In this document: in pieces, positions 8,193 to 16,458 of the stretch | Layout: every line of letters begins with the position of its first letter | How positions within the stretch are numbered: the stretch's first letter is position 1 | Source of the DNA: Streptomyces sp. CG 926 | GTDB lineage: Bacteria; Actinomycetota; Actinomycetes; Streptomycetales; Streptomycetaceae | Assembly (NCBI RefSeq): GCF_003148825.1 | Contig: NZ_QGGZ01000019.1 | Coordinates: forward strand, 50,745 to 114,744 | Reading direction: 5' to 3' | Length of the DNA stretch: 64,000 nucleotides | Notes under the pieces: generated by a model | Database searches by the model: none | The model's input: only the letters and a program-made list of their open reading frames with translations | What the model was told of the DNA's origin: nothing | Translations under genes and position numbers: made by a program

Positions 8193-9628
8193 CCGGCCGC
8201 GCGCAGTCGGGTCGCGGCCGTCTCCGCCTCCCGTACGACGCGCTGCGTGTCGACGCCGACGAGGCGGCCGTCGAACTTCAGGGGCCGCCCGTCCACGAAC
8301 ACGGCCTCGACGTTCTCGGGCCGTGCGTTGAAGACGGTCTGGCCGACCCAGTCGAAACGCGGCGCGAAGTTCAGGGCGGCCGGGTCGACGACCACGACGT
8401 CGGCCCGTTTTCCGGGGGTCAGGGAGCCCGTCCGGTCGGCGATGCCCAGGGCTTCGGCGCCGCCGAGGGTGGCCATCCGTAGGACGTCGTGGACCTGCGG
8501 GAAGACCTGGGCCTGCGTGGCGCGGGCGCGTTGCAGGCCGATGGCCGTCTTCATCAGCGCGTGGAAGTCCGAGCTGTCGTTGGTGCCGCCGTCCAGGCCG
8601 AGGCCGACCTTGACGCCTCGGCGCCCGAATTCGGTCAGCCGCATGATGCCGGAGGCCAGCCGCATGTTGCTGAGCGGGCAGTGCGCCGCGCGGACGTCGT
8701 GCGCGGCGACGGCGGCGATCTCGTCGTCGGTGAGGTGGATCGCGTGGTTGATCAAGAGCCTCGGACCGAGGGCGCCGATGTCGGTGAGGACTCCGATGGG
8801 GTCGTCGGCGCGCTGCTCGGGGCGTTCCAGGACGTGGGAGTTGAGCATGACCCCGAGGTCCTGGGCGGCTTCCCAGTGCGCGTGGTTGAGGTGTTGGACG
8901 GCTCGCGCCGCGTGCGTGGCGACCTGGAAGTCGGCGAGCGGGACGGGGTCGAGGAGTTCCTTCTTCACCTTGGCGACCAACGTCGGGTCGCTTTCGGAGG
9001 GGAACATCGCGTAGGTGAACCGCACTCCGGTCGCGGCGAGGGCCCGTACGTAGCTCTCGATGAGGTCGTAGGAGAAGATGTCCACCCAGTCCACGAGGCT
9101 GGTCACCCCCGACTGGACGGCGTCGAGGGCGGCGAGGCGTACGAAGCTGTGCAGGGCCTGGGGGGTGAGCCGGCCGCGCTGGGGGTCGGTACATCGGGTG
9201 AACCAGCCGAACAGGTCCCCGTCGGTGCAGCCCCCGCGGATGACGGCCTGCCAGAGGTGGGTGTGGGTGTCGACGAACCCCGGCATGACCAGCTTGCCCG
9301 AAACGTCCACGACGCGGGCGCCGGGCGGGGGCCGCAGGCCCGTGCCGACGGCGGCGATGGTGCCGCCCCGCATCAGGACGTCGGCGCTCTCCAGGGCGCC
9401 GAGGGTGCCGCTGCCGAGGGTCGGGTCCATGGTGAGGACGAGGGAGGCGCCCCGCAGCAGGACGGTCGGACCGGCCGGCACGTCCGGGCCAGCCGGGGCG
9501 GCCGGGGCGGAGGGGCGTTCGGGGCGGGTGGTGATGCCGAGGGCGAGCGGGGTGGCGGCGGCCAGGCCGAGGCCGGTGAGGACGGAGCGGCGGCTGTGGG
9601 CCGGCGAAGGTGTGGGGGACGACTGCAT
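8189..9628 (-). CDS. Tat-exported amidohydrolase (cytosine deaminase/TRZ-ATZ-like)
   Basis: 479 residues. The N-terminus carries a twin-arginine signal (SRRSVLTGLGLAAATPLALG), so export in folded form is expected. The metal site of the amidohydrolase superfamily is visible: DTHTHLWQ (HxH), then NHAIHLTDDE (His) and GLGLDGGTNDSSDF (catalytic Asp). The C-terminal GSLTPGKRADVVVVD strand is also present. The arrangement resembles chlorohydrolase/guanine deaminase/SAH deaminase-type enzymes that act on N-heterocycles. An extracellular location is unusual for that group, and the substrate is unknown. Confidence 0.9.
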   Translation of the reverse strand: MQSSPTPSPAHSRRSVLTGLGLAAATPLALGITTRPERPSAPAAPAGPDVPAGPTVLLRGASLVLTMDPTLGSGTLGALESADVLMRGGTIAAVGTGLRPPPGARVVDVSGKLVMPGFVDTHTHLWQAVIRGGCTDGDLFGWFTRCTDPQRGRLTPQALHSFVRLAALDAVQSGVTSLVDWVDIFSYDLIESYVRALAATGVRFTYAMFPSESDPTLVAKVKKELLDPVPLADFQVATHAARAVQHLNHAHWEAAQDLGVMLNSHVLERPEQRADDPIGVLTDIGALGPRLLINHAIHLTDDEIAAVAAHDVRAAHCPLSNMRLASGIMRLTEFGRRGVKVGLGLDGGTNDSSDFHALMKTAIGLQRARATQAQVFPQVHDVLRMATLGGAEALGIADRTGSLTPGKRADVVVVDPAALNFAPRFDWVGQTVFNARPENVEAVFVDGRPLKFDGRLVGVDTQRVVREAETAATRLRAAG

Positions 9629-9920
9629 GGCGTAGTACCTCCCGAGGGCTCAGAACGGAAGGCCCGCCCGGGTGACGCCGGGTGAGGGTGCGTCGGACAG
9701 GGCGGGAGAACACACGCAGCATTCCCGGCGTACTGTCATTCGATAGACGTTTCGCGGAAAACTTTTTCCGTTCCGGTCGCCTCTCGGTCATCCGTCGGTC
9801 ATCCGACTCCCCTGCTTGTCCGCGTCCGAGGGCGGAAGATGACGCTCCGTCGGGGTGTCCGGTGCACGCTCCCGCGGCCGGTCGCGGGGCCCGGGCGGGG
9901 CGGGGCGGATCGCAAATGCG
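9629..9920. other. Intergenic region upstream of the tRNA-like leader
   Basis: No gene recognised. A locally A/T-richer patch at about 9740-9775 may hold the promoter of the leftward amidohydrolase. The rightward promoter begins at 9921 (next feature). Confidence 0.45.
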
Positions 9921-9950
9921 TTGTGCGGGCGTCGGCCCGCCGGCTAGGTT
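9921..9950 (+). promoter_or_regulatory. Promoter of the tRNA-like leader and large ORF
   Basis: TTGTGC (9921-9926), an 18-base spacer, and TAGGTT (9945-9950) form a clear -35/-10 pair. The predicted start is around 9957-9960, giving a leader of only about 12 bases, (CGACCA)-type repeats, before the tRNA-like fold. The same transcript would carry the tRNA-like RNA and the 789-codon gene. Confidence 0.6.
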
Positions 9951-9970
9951 TCACACCACGACCACGACCA

Positions 9971-10044
9971 CGACGTGTAGCTCAGCAGCAGAGCGCCGGG
10001 CTTGCTTCCCGGAGGGCGCAGGGGCGGAACCTGCCACGTCGGCC
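9971..10044 (+). ncRNA. tRNA-like leader RNA whose CCA end overlaps the next start codon
   Basis: This is a full cloverleaf. The acceptor stem is CGACGTG/CACGTCG (seven perfect pairs: 9971-9977 with 10035-10041), followed by TA. The D-arm is GCTC-AGCAGCA-GAGC. The anticodon stem is CCGGG/CCCGG with loop CTTGCTT (TGC in anticodon position, Ala) and U33 present. The T-stem is GCAGG/CCTGC. The discriminator G10042 is followed by an encoded CC-A, and that A (10045) is the first base of the ATG of the next gene. The T-loop is GGCGGAA, which lacks the canonical T54-T55-C56, so this is not an ordinary elongator tRNA. It may be a processed tRNA mimic, a Y-RNA-like module or a translational control element. 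Confidence 0.65.
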
Positions 10045-12414
10045 ATGAACGCACACGCTGACAAGCAGCTCCCGAACCGGTCCGCCTCGAAGGACGCCCC
10101 GGACGCCCCGGACACCCCGGGCACCCCCCTGGCCGCAGCGGTGTCCGTGTCCCCCGCCTACGCCGAAAGCCGGCTGGCCCGGGCCCTTGGGACCTCCGTC
10201 CTCCACGAGGACGCCGCCACGCGCGAGCGCGCCCGCTCCCGGGCCCGGAAGTGGCGTCAGGTCCTGTCCGGCATCGACTCGGGTTCCCTGACCGTCGGAT
10301 CGCGCACCCCGGTGGCCGGCCTGCCCGCCTGGGTGACCCCGGAGGTGGTCACCGGCGGCTTCGCCACCGGCTCCGCCGCGGCCGGCGGACCGCTGCTGCC
10401 GTACGAGGAGGACGCCGCCCGGTCGGCCGGCGTACCGGCGACCCGGGCGGAGCTCTTCGCCCACTTCCTCACCGAGGACGGCCTGGGCCGCCTGTGGTCC
10501 CTGCTGGACAGCGGGAGTTACGAGGTCCGGGTGCCGGAGGAGGCCGCGCTGGCCACCGTGGCCTGGCTGGTCCGCGCCGGGGACTTCGAGGCGGCCGCCG
10601 AACTCGTCACCGTACTGCGGCCGTTCGCCGACCGGCTGCGGTTCCTGCCGCGCCCCACCGGCCGGCCGCGGCCCGCGGCGGGCGCCGTGCACCGCCGAAC
10701 CGTCGGGGACGCCGCGGCCTCGCTCGCCCGGCGCCGGCCGAACGCGGCCGTCGAGACCCAGCGGGAGGCGCTGACCGTCTGGGCGCCCTTCGAGGACGCG
10801 CTGCTCACCCACCGGCTGGAGGCCGCCTCGGGCACGCCCGGCCCGCACTGGCACGCCGACGGCGCCGCTCTGCTGGCCCGCTACGGATCCCTCGCCGCGC
10901 AGCACACCCGCTGCACCAAGCACCGGAACCCGAAGTCGAACGCCGCCGTCCTGCGCCGGGCCCTGGAGGAGGAGCTCGCGGGGCGCGCCCTGGCACCCCG
11001 GCTCGCCGGACTGCTGCGCGTGGCCGTCGCCTCGATGGTCACCAAGCGCGGCACCCCCGGCTCCGGCCGGCACACCCACCTGCGCCGGGTCCAGGCCGAG
11101 CAGGCGGCGCTGCCCTCGCACCACGCGCTGGCCGCGCTGGTCCTGCGTCGTATCTCGCGGCTCGACCCGGCCGGTGGAACGACCGACGTGGACACACCGC
11201 TGGCCCCGGTGGGCGGGGGCGAGTCCGTGGAGAGCGGCCTGCCCGTGGGCACGGCCGTGCCGCCGTCGATCGGGAACTGCGTCCGCGTCGCGCTCAGCGC
11301 CCCGCTGGAGGAGCTGGTGGCGCGCGGCGTGGTGCCGTCCGCCGAGGTCCTCGCGGAGCTCGTACCGCAGCTCGTCGCCGCCGTCACCGCCGAGCAGTAC
11401 GCCGACGAGCCGCTGCGCGACCTGATGGCGGGCACCTACCGCGCCTTCCGCAACCGCCGCTCCCTGCTCCTGCTGGACCTCGCACACCAGGTGCGGATCG
11501 AGGAACTGCCCTGGCTGCGGGCGGTCTCCGCGCACCGCGACGCCGCCGCGGGCGCCCAGGAACAGGCCGAGGAGGCGCTGCGCCGGCTGGGCGAGCTGGC
11601 GGTGTCCGCCTTCCCCGCCACCGTGCTGCCCAACCCGCTCGTGCGGGAACTGTCCCACCTGGGCCGGCAGGCCGAGCTGGGTACGCCGTTCGTGGAGGAG
11701 CTCGCCGCCGACATCTTCATGGGGACCTTCACCCCGAAGTTCCTCGTGGCCGCCCGGATCGCCGCCGACCTCCTCGAAGGGAGCCTGTACGAGCGGTACT
11801 ACGACATCGACTTCGCGCGCCTGCGTCGGATGGCGGTCGCCCAGGCCGTCGACAGCGCGGGGCGCGGCCGGCCGGCCCGCACGGCCGAGGAGTTCGCGAC
11901 GCTGTGCACCGAACGTGCCGGGACCGACGGGAGGGACCGGCGCCCGGCCGTGAACGGCAAGGTGATCGAGCAGGCCCAGATCCTGACGACCCACAACCTG
12001 GCCACCCTGGCCGCCCGGGTGGGGATCGCCCCGGCGGGGGGCTGGGCGGCGCCGGCCCGGGACTGCTTCGACGTGGTGTGCCGCCTGGTGAACCGGACGG
12101 CGGGCAGGCCCACGCTGTCCACCGTCAAGGACACCGCGTACGCGTGGCGGCAGATGCTGTTCCACCTCTCCCTGTGCGAGGACGCGGAGCGGGCGGCGGT
12201 GCTGGAGTGGATCGAGGCGGACATCGTGCGCCAGCCGCAGCTCGTCCGGGCCAGGCTGGCCCCGGCCCTCGCGGGGTTGCGTCTGGTGGCGGCGGGCGGC
12301 TCCTTCGCAGCGGACGGCACCGCCGAGCACGGCCGTGCCCGTCGGCTGCTCGGCTGGAGCACCGACGGGCACTGGATGCGCGCCGACCGGACGTCGACGC
12401 AGCCGCCGGGGTAG
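10045..12414 (+). CDS. Large protein of unknown function downstream of tRNA-like leader
   Basis: 789 residues. ATG 10045 directly abuts the tRNA-like acceptor end (CCATG), leaving no room for a normal ribosome site. I do not recognise the family. After a disordered N-terminus (about 1-60) the protein is alpha-helical throughout, with no signal peptide or membrane segment. Motifs that look constrained are RKWRQVLSGIDSG (near 70), AGLPAWVTPEVVTGGFATG, a basic CTKHRNPKSNAAVLRR (near 290), MVTKRGTPGSGRHTHLRRVQ, TYRAFRNRRSLLLLDL, and FVEELAADIFMGTFTPKFLVAA. The last is EQAQILTTHNLATLA near 650. Repeated helices and basic patches suggest a HEAT-like or RNA-binding scaffold, but that is inference. 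No TROVE/vWA signature is seen. Confidence 0.85.
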   Translation: MNAHADKQLPNRSASKDAPDAPDTPGTPLAAAVSVSPAYAESRLARALGTSVLHEDAATRERARSRARKWRQVLSGIDSGSLTVGSRTPVAGLPAWVTPEVVTGGFATGSAAAGGPLLPYEEDAARSAGVPATRAELFAHFLTEDGLGRLWSLLDSGSYEVRVPEEAALATVAWLVRAGDFEAAAELVTVLRPFADRLRFLPRPTGRPRPAAGAVHRRTVGDAAASLARRRPNAAVETQREALTVWAPFEDALLTHRLEAASGTPGPHWHADGAALLARYGSLAAQHTRCTKHRNPKSNAAVLRRALEEELAGRALAPRLAGLLRVAVASMVTKRGTPGSGRHTHLRRVQAEQAALPSHHALAALVLRRISRLDPAGGTTDVDTPLAPVGGGESVESGLPVGTAVPPSIGNCVRVALSAPLEELVARGVVPSAEVLAELVPQLVAAVTAEQYADEPLRDLMAGTYRAFRNRRSLLLLDLAHQVRIEELPWLRAVSAHRDAAAGAQEQAEEALRRLGELAVSAFPATVLPNPLVRELSHLGRQAELGTPFVEELAADIFMGTFTPKFLVAARIAADLLEGSLYERYYDIDFARLRRMAVAQAVDSAGRGRPARTAEEFATLCTERAGTDGRDRRPAVNGKVIEQAQILTTHNLATLAARVGIAPAGGWAAPARDCFDVVCRLVNRTAGRPTLSTVKDTAYAWRQMLFHLSLCEDAERAAVLEWIEADIVRQPQLVRARLAPALAGLRLVAAGGSFAADGTAEHGRARRLLGWSTDGHWMRADRTSTQPPG

Positions 12415-12673
12415 CCGCCTGTGCGGCCGCCGCGATGGCTGCCGAGGTGGCTGCCGAGGTGGCCGTCTCGCGTCGGGTGCTCGTGCGGCCGGACCGCGGA
12501 TCCGTCCGTCCTCGCGAGGGCGCCCTGACGTCCTCGGCCCCCCTCCCCCGGGATCCCCGGGACGTCCACGGATCCGCCCGTCGGGGGGTGCATCCGTATG
12601 GGGCCCGCGCGGGGAAGCGGTTACGTCTGCGGTACATCGATGCGGCCTCGCGGGGCCGGTGAAGGGGTCGGTT

Positions 12674-13117
12674 GTGGCGATCACCGTCCGGAGGGACATC
12701 CTCGTCGGGCTTCCTCTCGAAGATCTGGTCGCCTACCTGGAGGACTTCTCCCGAACCGAGGAATGGGACCCGGGCACGGTGCGGTGCGTGCGGGTCGGTG
12801 AAGGACCGGTACGGCAGGGGACCGTGTGGCGGAACACCTCGCGTTTCCGTGGCCGGACCAGCGACCTGCTGTACCGGCTCGTCTCCCGAGAGCCGGATCG
12901 GCTGCTGTTCGTCGGTGAGAACGGGACCGTCACGGCCACCGACGACCTGAGGTTCCGGGCCCGCTCGGCCACCACCACGCGCCTCTCCTACACGGCGTCC
13001 TTGCGGTTCAAGGGATGGGCGCGCCTGGCCACGCCCTTCCTGCGCCCCGAATTCGACAGGCTGGCCGACGCCGTGGCCGACCGACTGCCCTACGCGGCCA
13101 CCGGCCACCGCGGATAG
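12674..13117 (+). CDS. SRPBCC-family protein (polyketide cyclase/CoxG-like)
   Basis: 147 residues from GTG 12674 (VAITVRRDILVG). The helix-grip fold is suggested by the edge strand and helix PLEDLVAYLEDFSRTEEWDPGTV and the strand series VRQGTVWRNTSRFRG, LLYRLVSREPDRLLFVGENG and TTTRLSYTASLRFKG. A long C-terminal helix (LRPEFDRLADAVADRL) follows. Such domains bind hydrophobic ligands or act as cyclases/hydratases; no pathway partner is adjacent. It is convergent with the zinc-finger gene, 5 bases apart. Confidence 0.85.
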   Translation: MAITVRRDILVGLPLEDLVAYLEDFSRTEEWDPGTVRCVRVGEGPVRQGTVWRNTSRFRGRTSDLLYRLVSREPDRLLFVGENGTVTATDDLRFRARSATTTRLSYTASLRFKGWARLATPFLRPEFDRLADAVADRLPYAATGHRG

Positions 13118-13122
13118 CGCCG

Positions 13123-13491
13123 TCAGCCCGGTTGCCGCCCCGCCCGCCGCTCCGGTCCGCCGGGGCGGGACCGGAGCAGGAAGACCTCGTCGGTGAAGCA
13201 CCAGGCCCAGTCCTCGTCGGGCGCCAGGGAGAGGACGACCGGGTGTCCGCTGCGCACATGGTGGTCATGGGCGTGCAGGCCCCGCGAGCTGTCACAGCAT
13301 CCGACGTGGCCGCACGTCACGCACCGGCGCAGCCGCACCCAGCTCCAGCCGCGCGCCAGACAGTCCGCGCAGCCGACCGGCGGGGCCGGCGGCGCCATCT
13401 CGGACGCCTGCAGGAGCCCGAGATGGGCACAGGACCGCCCCTGCGGTCGACCGCCGTCGGGCCCGACCCGCCAACCGGGGCCACCTGCCAT
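13123..13491 (-). CDS. UBP-type zinc-finger domain protein
   Basis: 122 residues from ATG 13491 (GAGGAG 8 bases upstream); two GTG codons just before are alternatives. The core is CADCLARGWSWVRLRRCVTC, then GHVGCCDSSRGLHAHDHH and SGHPVVLSLAPDEDWAWC. This is the Cys/His pattern of the ZnF-UBP domain (CxxC...CxxC...C...HxxxH...GH), ending with the WAWCFTDEVFLL segment. In bacteria such small proteins are common and of unknown role. In eukaryotes the fold binds ubiquitin C-termini. Confidence 0.9.
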   Translation of the reverse strand: MAGGPGWRVGPDGGRPQGRSCAHLGLLQASEMAPPAPPVGCADCLARGWSWVRLRRCVTCGHVGCCDSSRGLHAHDHHVRSGHPVVLSLAPDEDWAWCFTDEVFLLRSRPGGPERRAGRQPG

Positions 13492-13719
13492 CGCCACCAC
13501 TCCTCACCCACACCCGCACTCTCACCCTCGCCGACCCGTGCTTTCGTGTCCTGTCCTCTCTTCGGTCCAGGCGCACGGACGGATGCGTCCAGGGGCGGGG
13601 AAGATCCGGCCGGTCCCGACGGCGCGTACCGCGTCCCCGTCCGCGGTTGCCGGTCCGCCGCCCGGACTCGGTTCCCGCGGTCGGTCCCGCAGTCGGGTTC
13701 CCGGAACCGGTTCCAGGAC

Positions 13720-14706
13720 TCAGTTGTCGACGAAGGTGAGGCTGGTCGCGTCGTAGCGGGTGCCCGCGACCTGCTCGGCCGGGGCGGCGGCCTCGATGGC
13801 GGCGAGGTCGTCGGCGGACAGCTCGACGGTCAGGGCCGCGAGGTTCTCCTCCAGGTAGCGCTGCCGGCGGGTGCCGGGGATCGGCACCACGTCCTGGCCC
13901 CGGTGCTGCACCCAGGCCAGGGCGAGCTGGCCGGCGGTGACCTTCTTCGCCTCGGCGAGCTCGTTCAGCTTCTCGACGATCGACAGGTTCCGTTCGAGGT
14001 TGCCGTCGGCGAACCTCGGCTGGCTGCGCCGCACGTCGGTCTCGGCCAGCCCCTCGACCGAGCTGTACCGGCCGGTCAGGAAGCCGCGCCCGAGGGGGGA
14101 GAACGGGACCAGCCCGATGCCGAGTTCGCGGCAGACCGGGGCGATCTCCGCTTCGAGGTCGCGGGTCCACAGCGACCACTCGCTCTGCAGCGCGGCGATC
14201 GGGTGCACCGCGTGCGCCCGTCGCAGGGTCTGTTCGCCGGCCTCGGACAGCCCGAGGTGGCGGACCTTGCCGGCCCGCACGAGTTCGGCCATCGCGCCGA
14301 CGGTCTCCTCGATCGGCACCTGCGGGTCCACCCGGTGCTGGTAGTAGAGGTCGATGTGATCGACCCCGAGCCGGCGCAGCGACGCCTCGCACGCCTGCCG
14401 CACGTAGGCGGCGTCGCCGCGGACACGGGTGGGCTCGCCCAGGCGGTTGGCGAAGCCGAATTTCGTGGCCAGCACCACCTCGTCGCGGCGCCCGGCGACG
14501 GCCCGTCCGAGCAGTTCCTCGTTGTGCCCGGCGCCGTAGAAGTCGGCGGTGTCCAGCAGGGTCACCCCCAGGTCGAGGGCGTGCCGCACGGTGGCGATGG
14601 ACTGGGTGTCGTCCGAGGCACCGTAGCCGTGGCTCATGCCCATGCAGCCCAGGCCCTGCGCGGAGACCGCCAGACTGCCCAGGTGCCGGGTGGGAACGTC
14701 GTTCAT
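13720..14706 (-). CDS. Aldo/keto reductase (AKR13-like)
   Basis: 328 residues from ATG 14706, with GGAGG 9 bases upstream. Key residues are in LDTADFYGAGHNEELLGRA (catalytic Asp and Tyr), LATKFGF (Lys) and LYYQHRVD (His). The C-terminal NADPH motif is VPIPGTRRQRYLEEN. The N-terminal LGCMGMSHGYG is typical of the AKR13/YakC group. A MerR-style promoter with an internal palindrome lies upstream, as is common for actinomycete AKR genes. It probably detoxifies aldehydes or ketones with NADPH. Confidence 0.94.
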   Translation of the reverse strand: MNDVPTRHLGSLAVSAQGLGCMGMSHGYGASDDTQSIATVRHALDLGVTLLDTADFYGAGHNEELLGRAVAGRRDEVVLATKFGFANRLGEPTRVRGDAAYVRQACEASLRRLGVDHIDLYYQHRVDPQVPIEETVGAMAELVRAGKVRHLGLSEAGEQTLRRAHAVHPIAALQSEWSLWTRDLEAEIAPVCRELGIGLVPFSPLGRGFLTGRYSSVEGLAETDVRRSQPRFADGNLERNLSIVEKLNELAEAKKVTAGQLALAWVQHRGQDVVPIPGTRRQRYLEENLAALTVELSADDLAAIEAAAPAEQVAGTRYDATSLTFVDN

Positions 14707-14746
14707 GCTGCTGCCTCCTGAGGTCGCGATCACTGCTCAGGACGCT

Positions 14747-14772
14747 ATGCGTTGGAGCGCGCTCCAGGTCAA
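14747..14772 (-). promoter_or_regulatory. MerR-type promoter/operator upstream of the AKR
   Basis: On the minus strand TTGACC is followed by the 14-bp perfect palindrome TGGAGCGCGCTCCA (14753-14766). A weak TAGCGT -10 gives a 19-base spacer. The long spacer with a palindrome inside it is the hallmark of MerR-activated promoters. No merR gene is adjacent. Confidence 0.55.
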
Positions 14773-14985
14773 CCCCGGCCCGCCGCACCGGACACGGCCC
14801 CGGATCCCGGTGGTGGGCGGCCGGTCGCCCTCGTCTCCCCCGGTGGCCGGAATCGGATCCGTACGGCCGAACGGGCCGGTCACCCGATCGCGGGTTCCGC
14901 CGTTCCCGGACCCCCCGTGACCGGGATCCTCGTAGGGGCGGCGCGTGACCCGTGTCGCCGGGGCACGCGCTGAGCGGGGGATGCG

Positions 14986-15279
14986 ATGACCGAGGACGCG
15001 GGACGTTCCGAAGTGCCGGAGGGGCCGGAGGGGCTGGAGGGGCGGGCGGTGCTGCTGGTGGCCGGGCTGGCCAATCTGGCGGTGACCACGTTGGGTTCGG
15101 CCCTGGGCGTGGTGGGCGGTCTGCTGCGTCGTTCGGACGCGGCGGAGCTGGCGGCGGAGGCCGAGCAGGACCTGATGGCGCGCGGGCGCCTGGCCCTCGA
15201 CCGGTACGCGGCCGTGCCTCCGGCCCATCTGGAGCTGCTCGCGCGACATGTGACGGCCCGTGGGACGGACGGTGTCTGA
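14986..15279 (+). CDS. Small hypothetical protein paired with polyprenyl synthase
   Basis: 97 residues, ATG 14986. A central hydrophobic stretch (GRAVLLVAGLANLAVTTLGSALGVVGGLL, about 19-47) could be one membrane helix or amphipathic hairpin. An Ala/Glu-rich helix follows. I do not recognise a family. Its last codons overlap the start of the polyprenyl synthase gene, so the two are translationally coupled and probably act together, perhaps as a membrane tether; that is inference. Confidence 0.7.
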   Translation: MTEDAGRSEVPEGPEGLEGRAVLLVAGLANLAVTTLGSALGVVGGLLRRSDAAELAAEAEQDLMARGRLALDRYAAVPPAHLELLARHVTARGTDGV

Positions 15280-16375
15280 GGGGTGGGCGCAGGCCGCCTT
15301 CAAGAGCCGGGTCGACGAGGTGTTGCACCGGTTCGTGGCGCGGGAGGCCGACGCGTTCGCGGCGGTCGATCCCGCTCTGGAGCCGGTGGCCGGGCAGTTG
15401 GAGGCCGCCGTCGCGGACGGCAAACGGCTGCGGGCGGCGTTCTGTTACTGGGGTTGGCGGGCGGTGGGGCAGCCCGACAGTGACGCCCTGCTGCGGGCGG
15501 CGACGTCCTTGGAGTTGGTGCACGCCGCCGCCGTCGTCCACGACGACCTGATCGACGACAGCCCGCTCAGGCACGGCCGGCCCACCGCGCACGTCGCCCT
15601 GCGCGCCGCGGTCGGCGGACGGTCGGACACCACGGCCGGCGCGAACGGCGCGGACGGCGCGGACGTCGACCGTGCGGACGTCGACGGTGCGGCGCGGTCG
15701 TTGGCGATGCTCGTCGGGGACCTGCTGATGGCGCTGGCCGGCCAGTTGTTCGCCACGTGCGGGCTGCCCGCCGCCTACCTGGCCCGGGCCCGCCCGCTGT
15801 GGGCGGTGATGGCCCGCGAACTGATCGCGGGCGAGTGTCTGGAGATCCTGCGTACCGGAGCCGGGCCGGACACCGCGGCGGCACTGAAGGTGGTCCGCTA
15901 CAAGACCGCCAAGTACACCGTCGAGCACCCCCTGCTGATCGGCGGCGCCTTGGCCGGTGCCGGGGCGCGGACGTGTGAGGGCTACTCGGCGTACGGGCTG
16001 CCGTTGGGCGAGGCGTTCCAGCTGCGGGACGACCTGATCGGCCTGTTCGGCGATCCCGGGCAGACCGGCAAGGCCAACGCCGACGACGTGCACGGCCGGC
16101 GGCCCACGGCCCTGCTGGCGGAGACCTGGCGCCTGGCCGGCGACGGGGAACGCGCACTGCTACGGACCCTGTTGGGGCGGCGTGACCTGGACGCGGAGGG
16201 CCTGGACGCGGTGCGCGACACGATGCGTCGCCTCGAGGCCCCCGACCGGGTGGAGGACATGATCTGCGCGCGGGTCGGGGAAGCCCTCGCCGCCCTGCAC
16301 GAGTTGCCCGTACCCCAGGACGCGGCGACCGCCCTGACCGCCCTGGCGCACGCGGCGTCGGCCCGCCGCTCCTGA
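15272..16375 (+). CDS. Polyprenyl synthetase (trans-isoprenyl diphosphate synthase)
   Basis: About 367 residues; GTG 15272 (VSEGWAQ) is chosen, with GTG 15260 as an alternative. Both aspartate-rich motifs are present: FARM VHDDLIDDSPLRHGRPTAH and SARM FQLRDDLIGLFGD. Substrate-binding Lys lies in KRLRAAFCYWG and the KYKTAKYT-like element in RYKTAKYTVEHP. It should condense IPP with an allylic diphosphate (FPP/GGPP-like products; chain length cannot be read reliably). It is coupled to the small upstream gene and followed by a MpaB-type oxygenase, suggesting an isoprenoid-modifying unit. Confidence 0.93.
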   Translation: MSEGWAQAAFKSRVDEVLHRFVAREADAFAAVDPALEPVAGQLEAAVADGKRLRAAFCYWGWRAVGQPDSDALLRAATSLELVHAAAVVHDDLIDDSPLRHGRPTAHVALRAAVGGRSDTTAGANGADGADVDRADVDGAARSLAMLVGDLLMALAGQLFATCGLPAAYLARARPLWAVMARELIAGECLEILRTGAGPDTAAALKVVRYKTAKYTVEHPLLIGGALAGAGARTCEGYSAYGLPLGEAFQLRDDLIGLFGDPGQTGKANADDVHGRRPTALLAETWRLAGDGERALLRTLLGRRDLDAEGLDAVRDTMRRLEAPDRVEDMICARVGEALAALHELPVPQDAATALTALAHAASARRS

Positions 16376-16458
16376 CGCTCGCACCACCCCGTCGCCCCGC
16401 CGCCGCCCTCCCCCTGCCCGCCCTCCCCCTGCCCGTTCTTCCCGACAAGGAGCCCGCC

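Noticed and set aside
10045..12414. Idea that the large protein is a Ro60/TROVE protein partnered with a Y RNA
   Set aside because: No vWA metal-site motif (DxSxS) or TROVE-like block could be found; kept only as a functional analogy.
9982..12699. 905-codon minus-strand frame opposite the large unknown gene
   Set aside because: Antisense shadow without motifs; the plus-strand frame has the promoter, start and patterned motifs.
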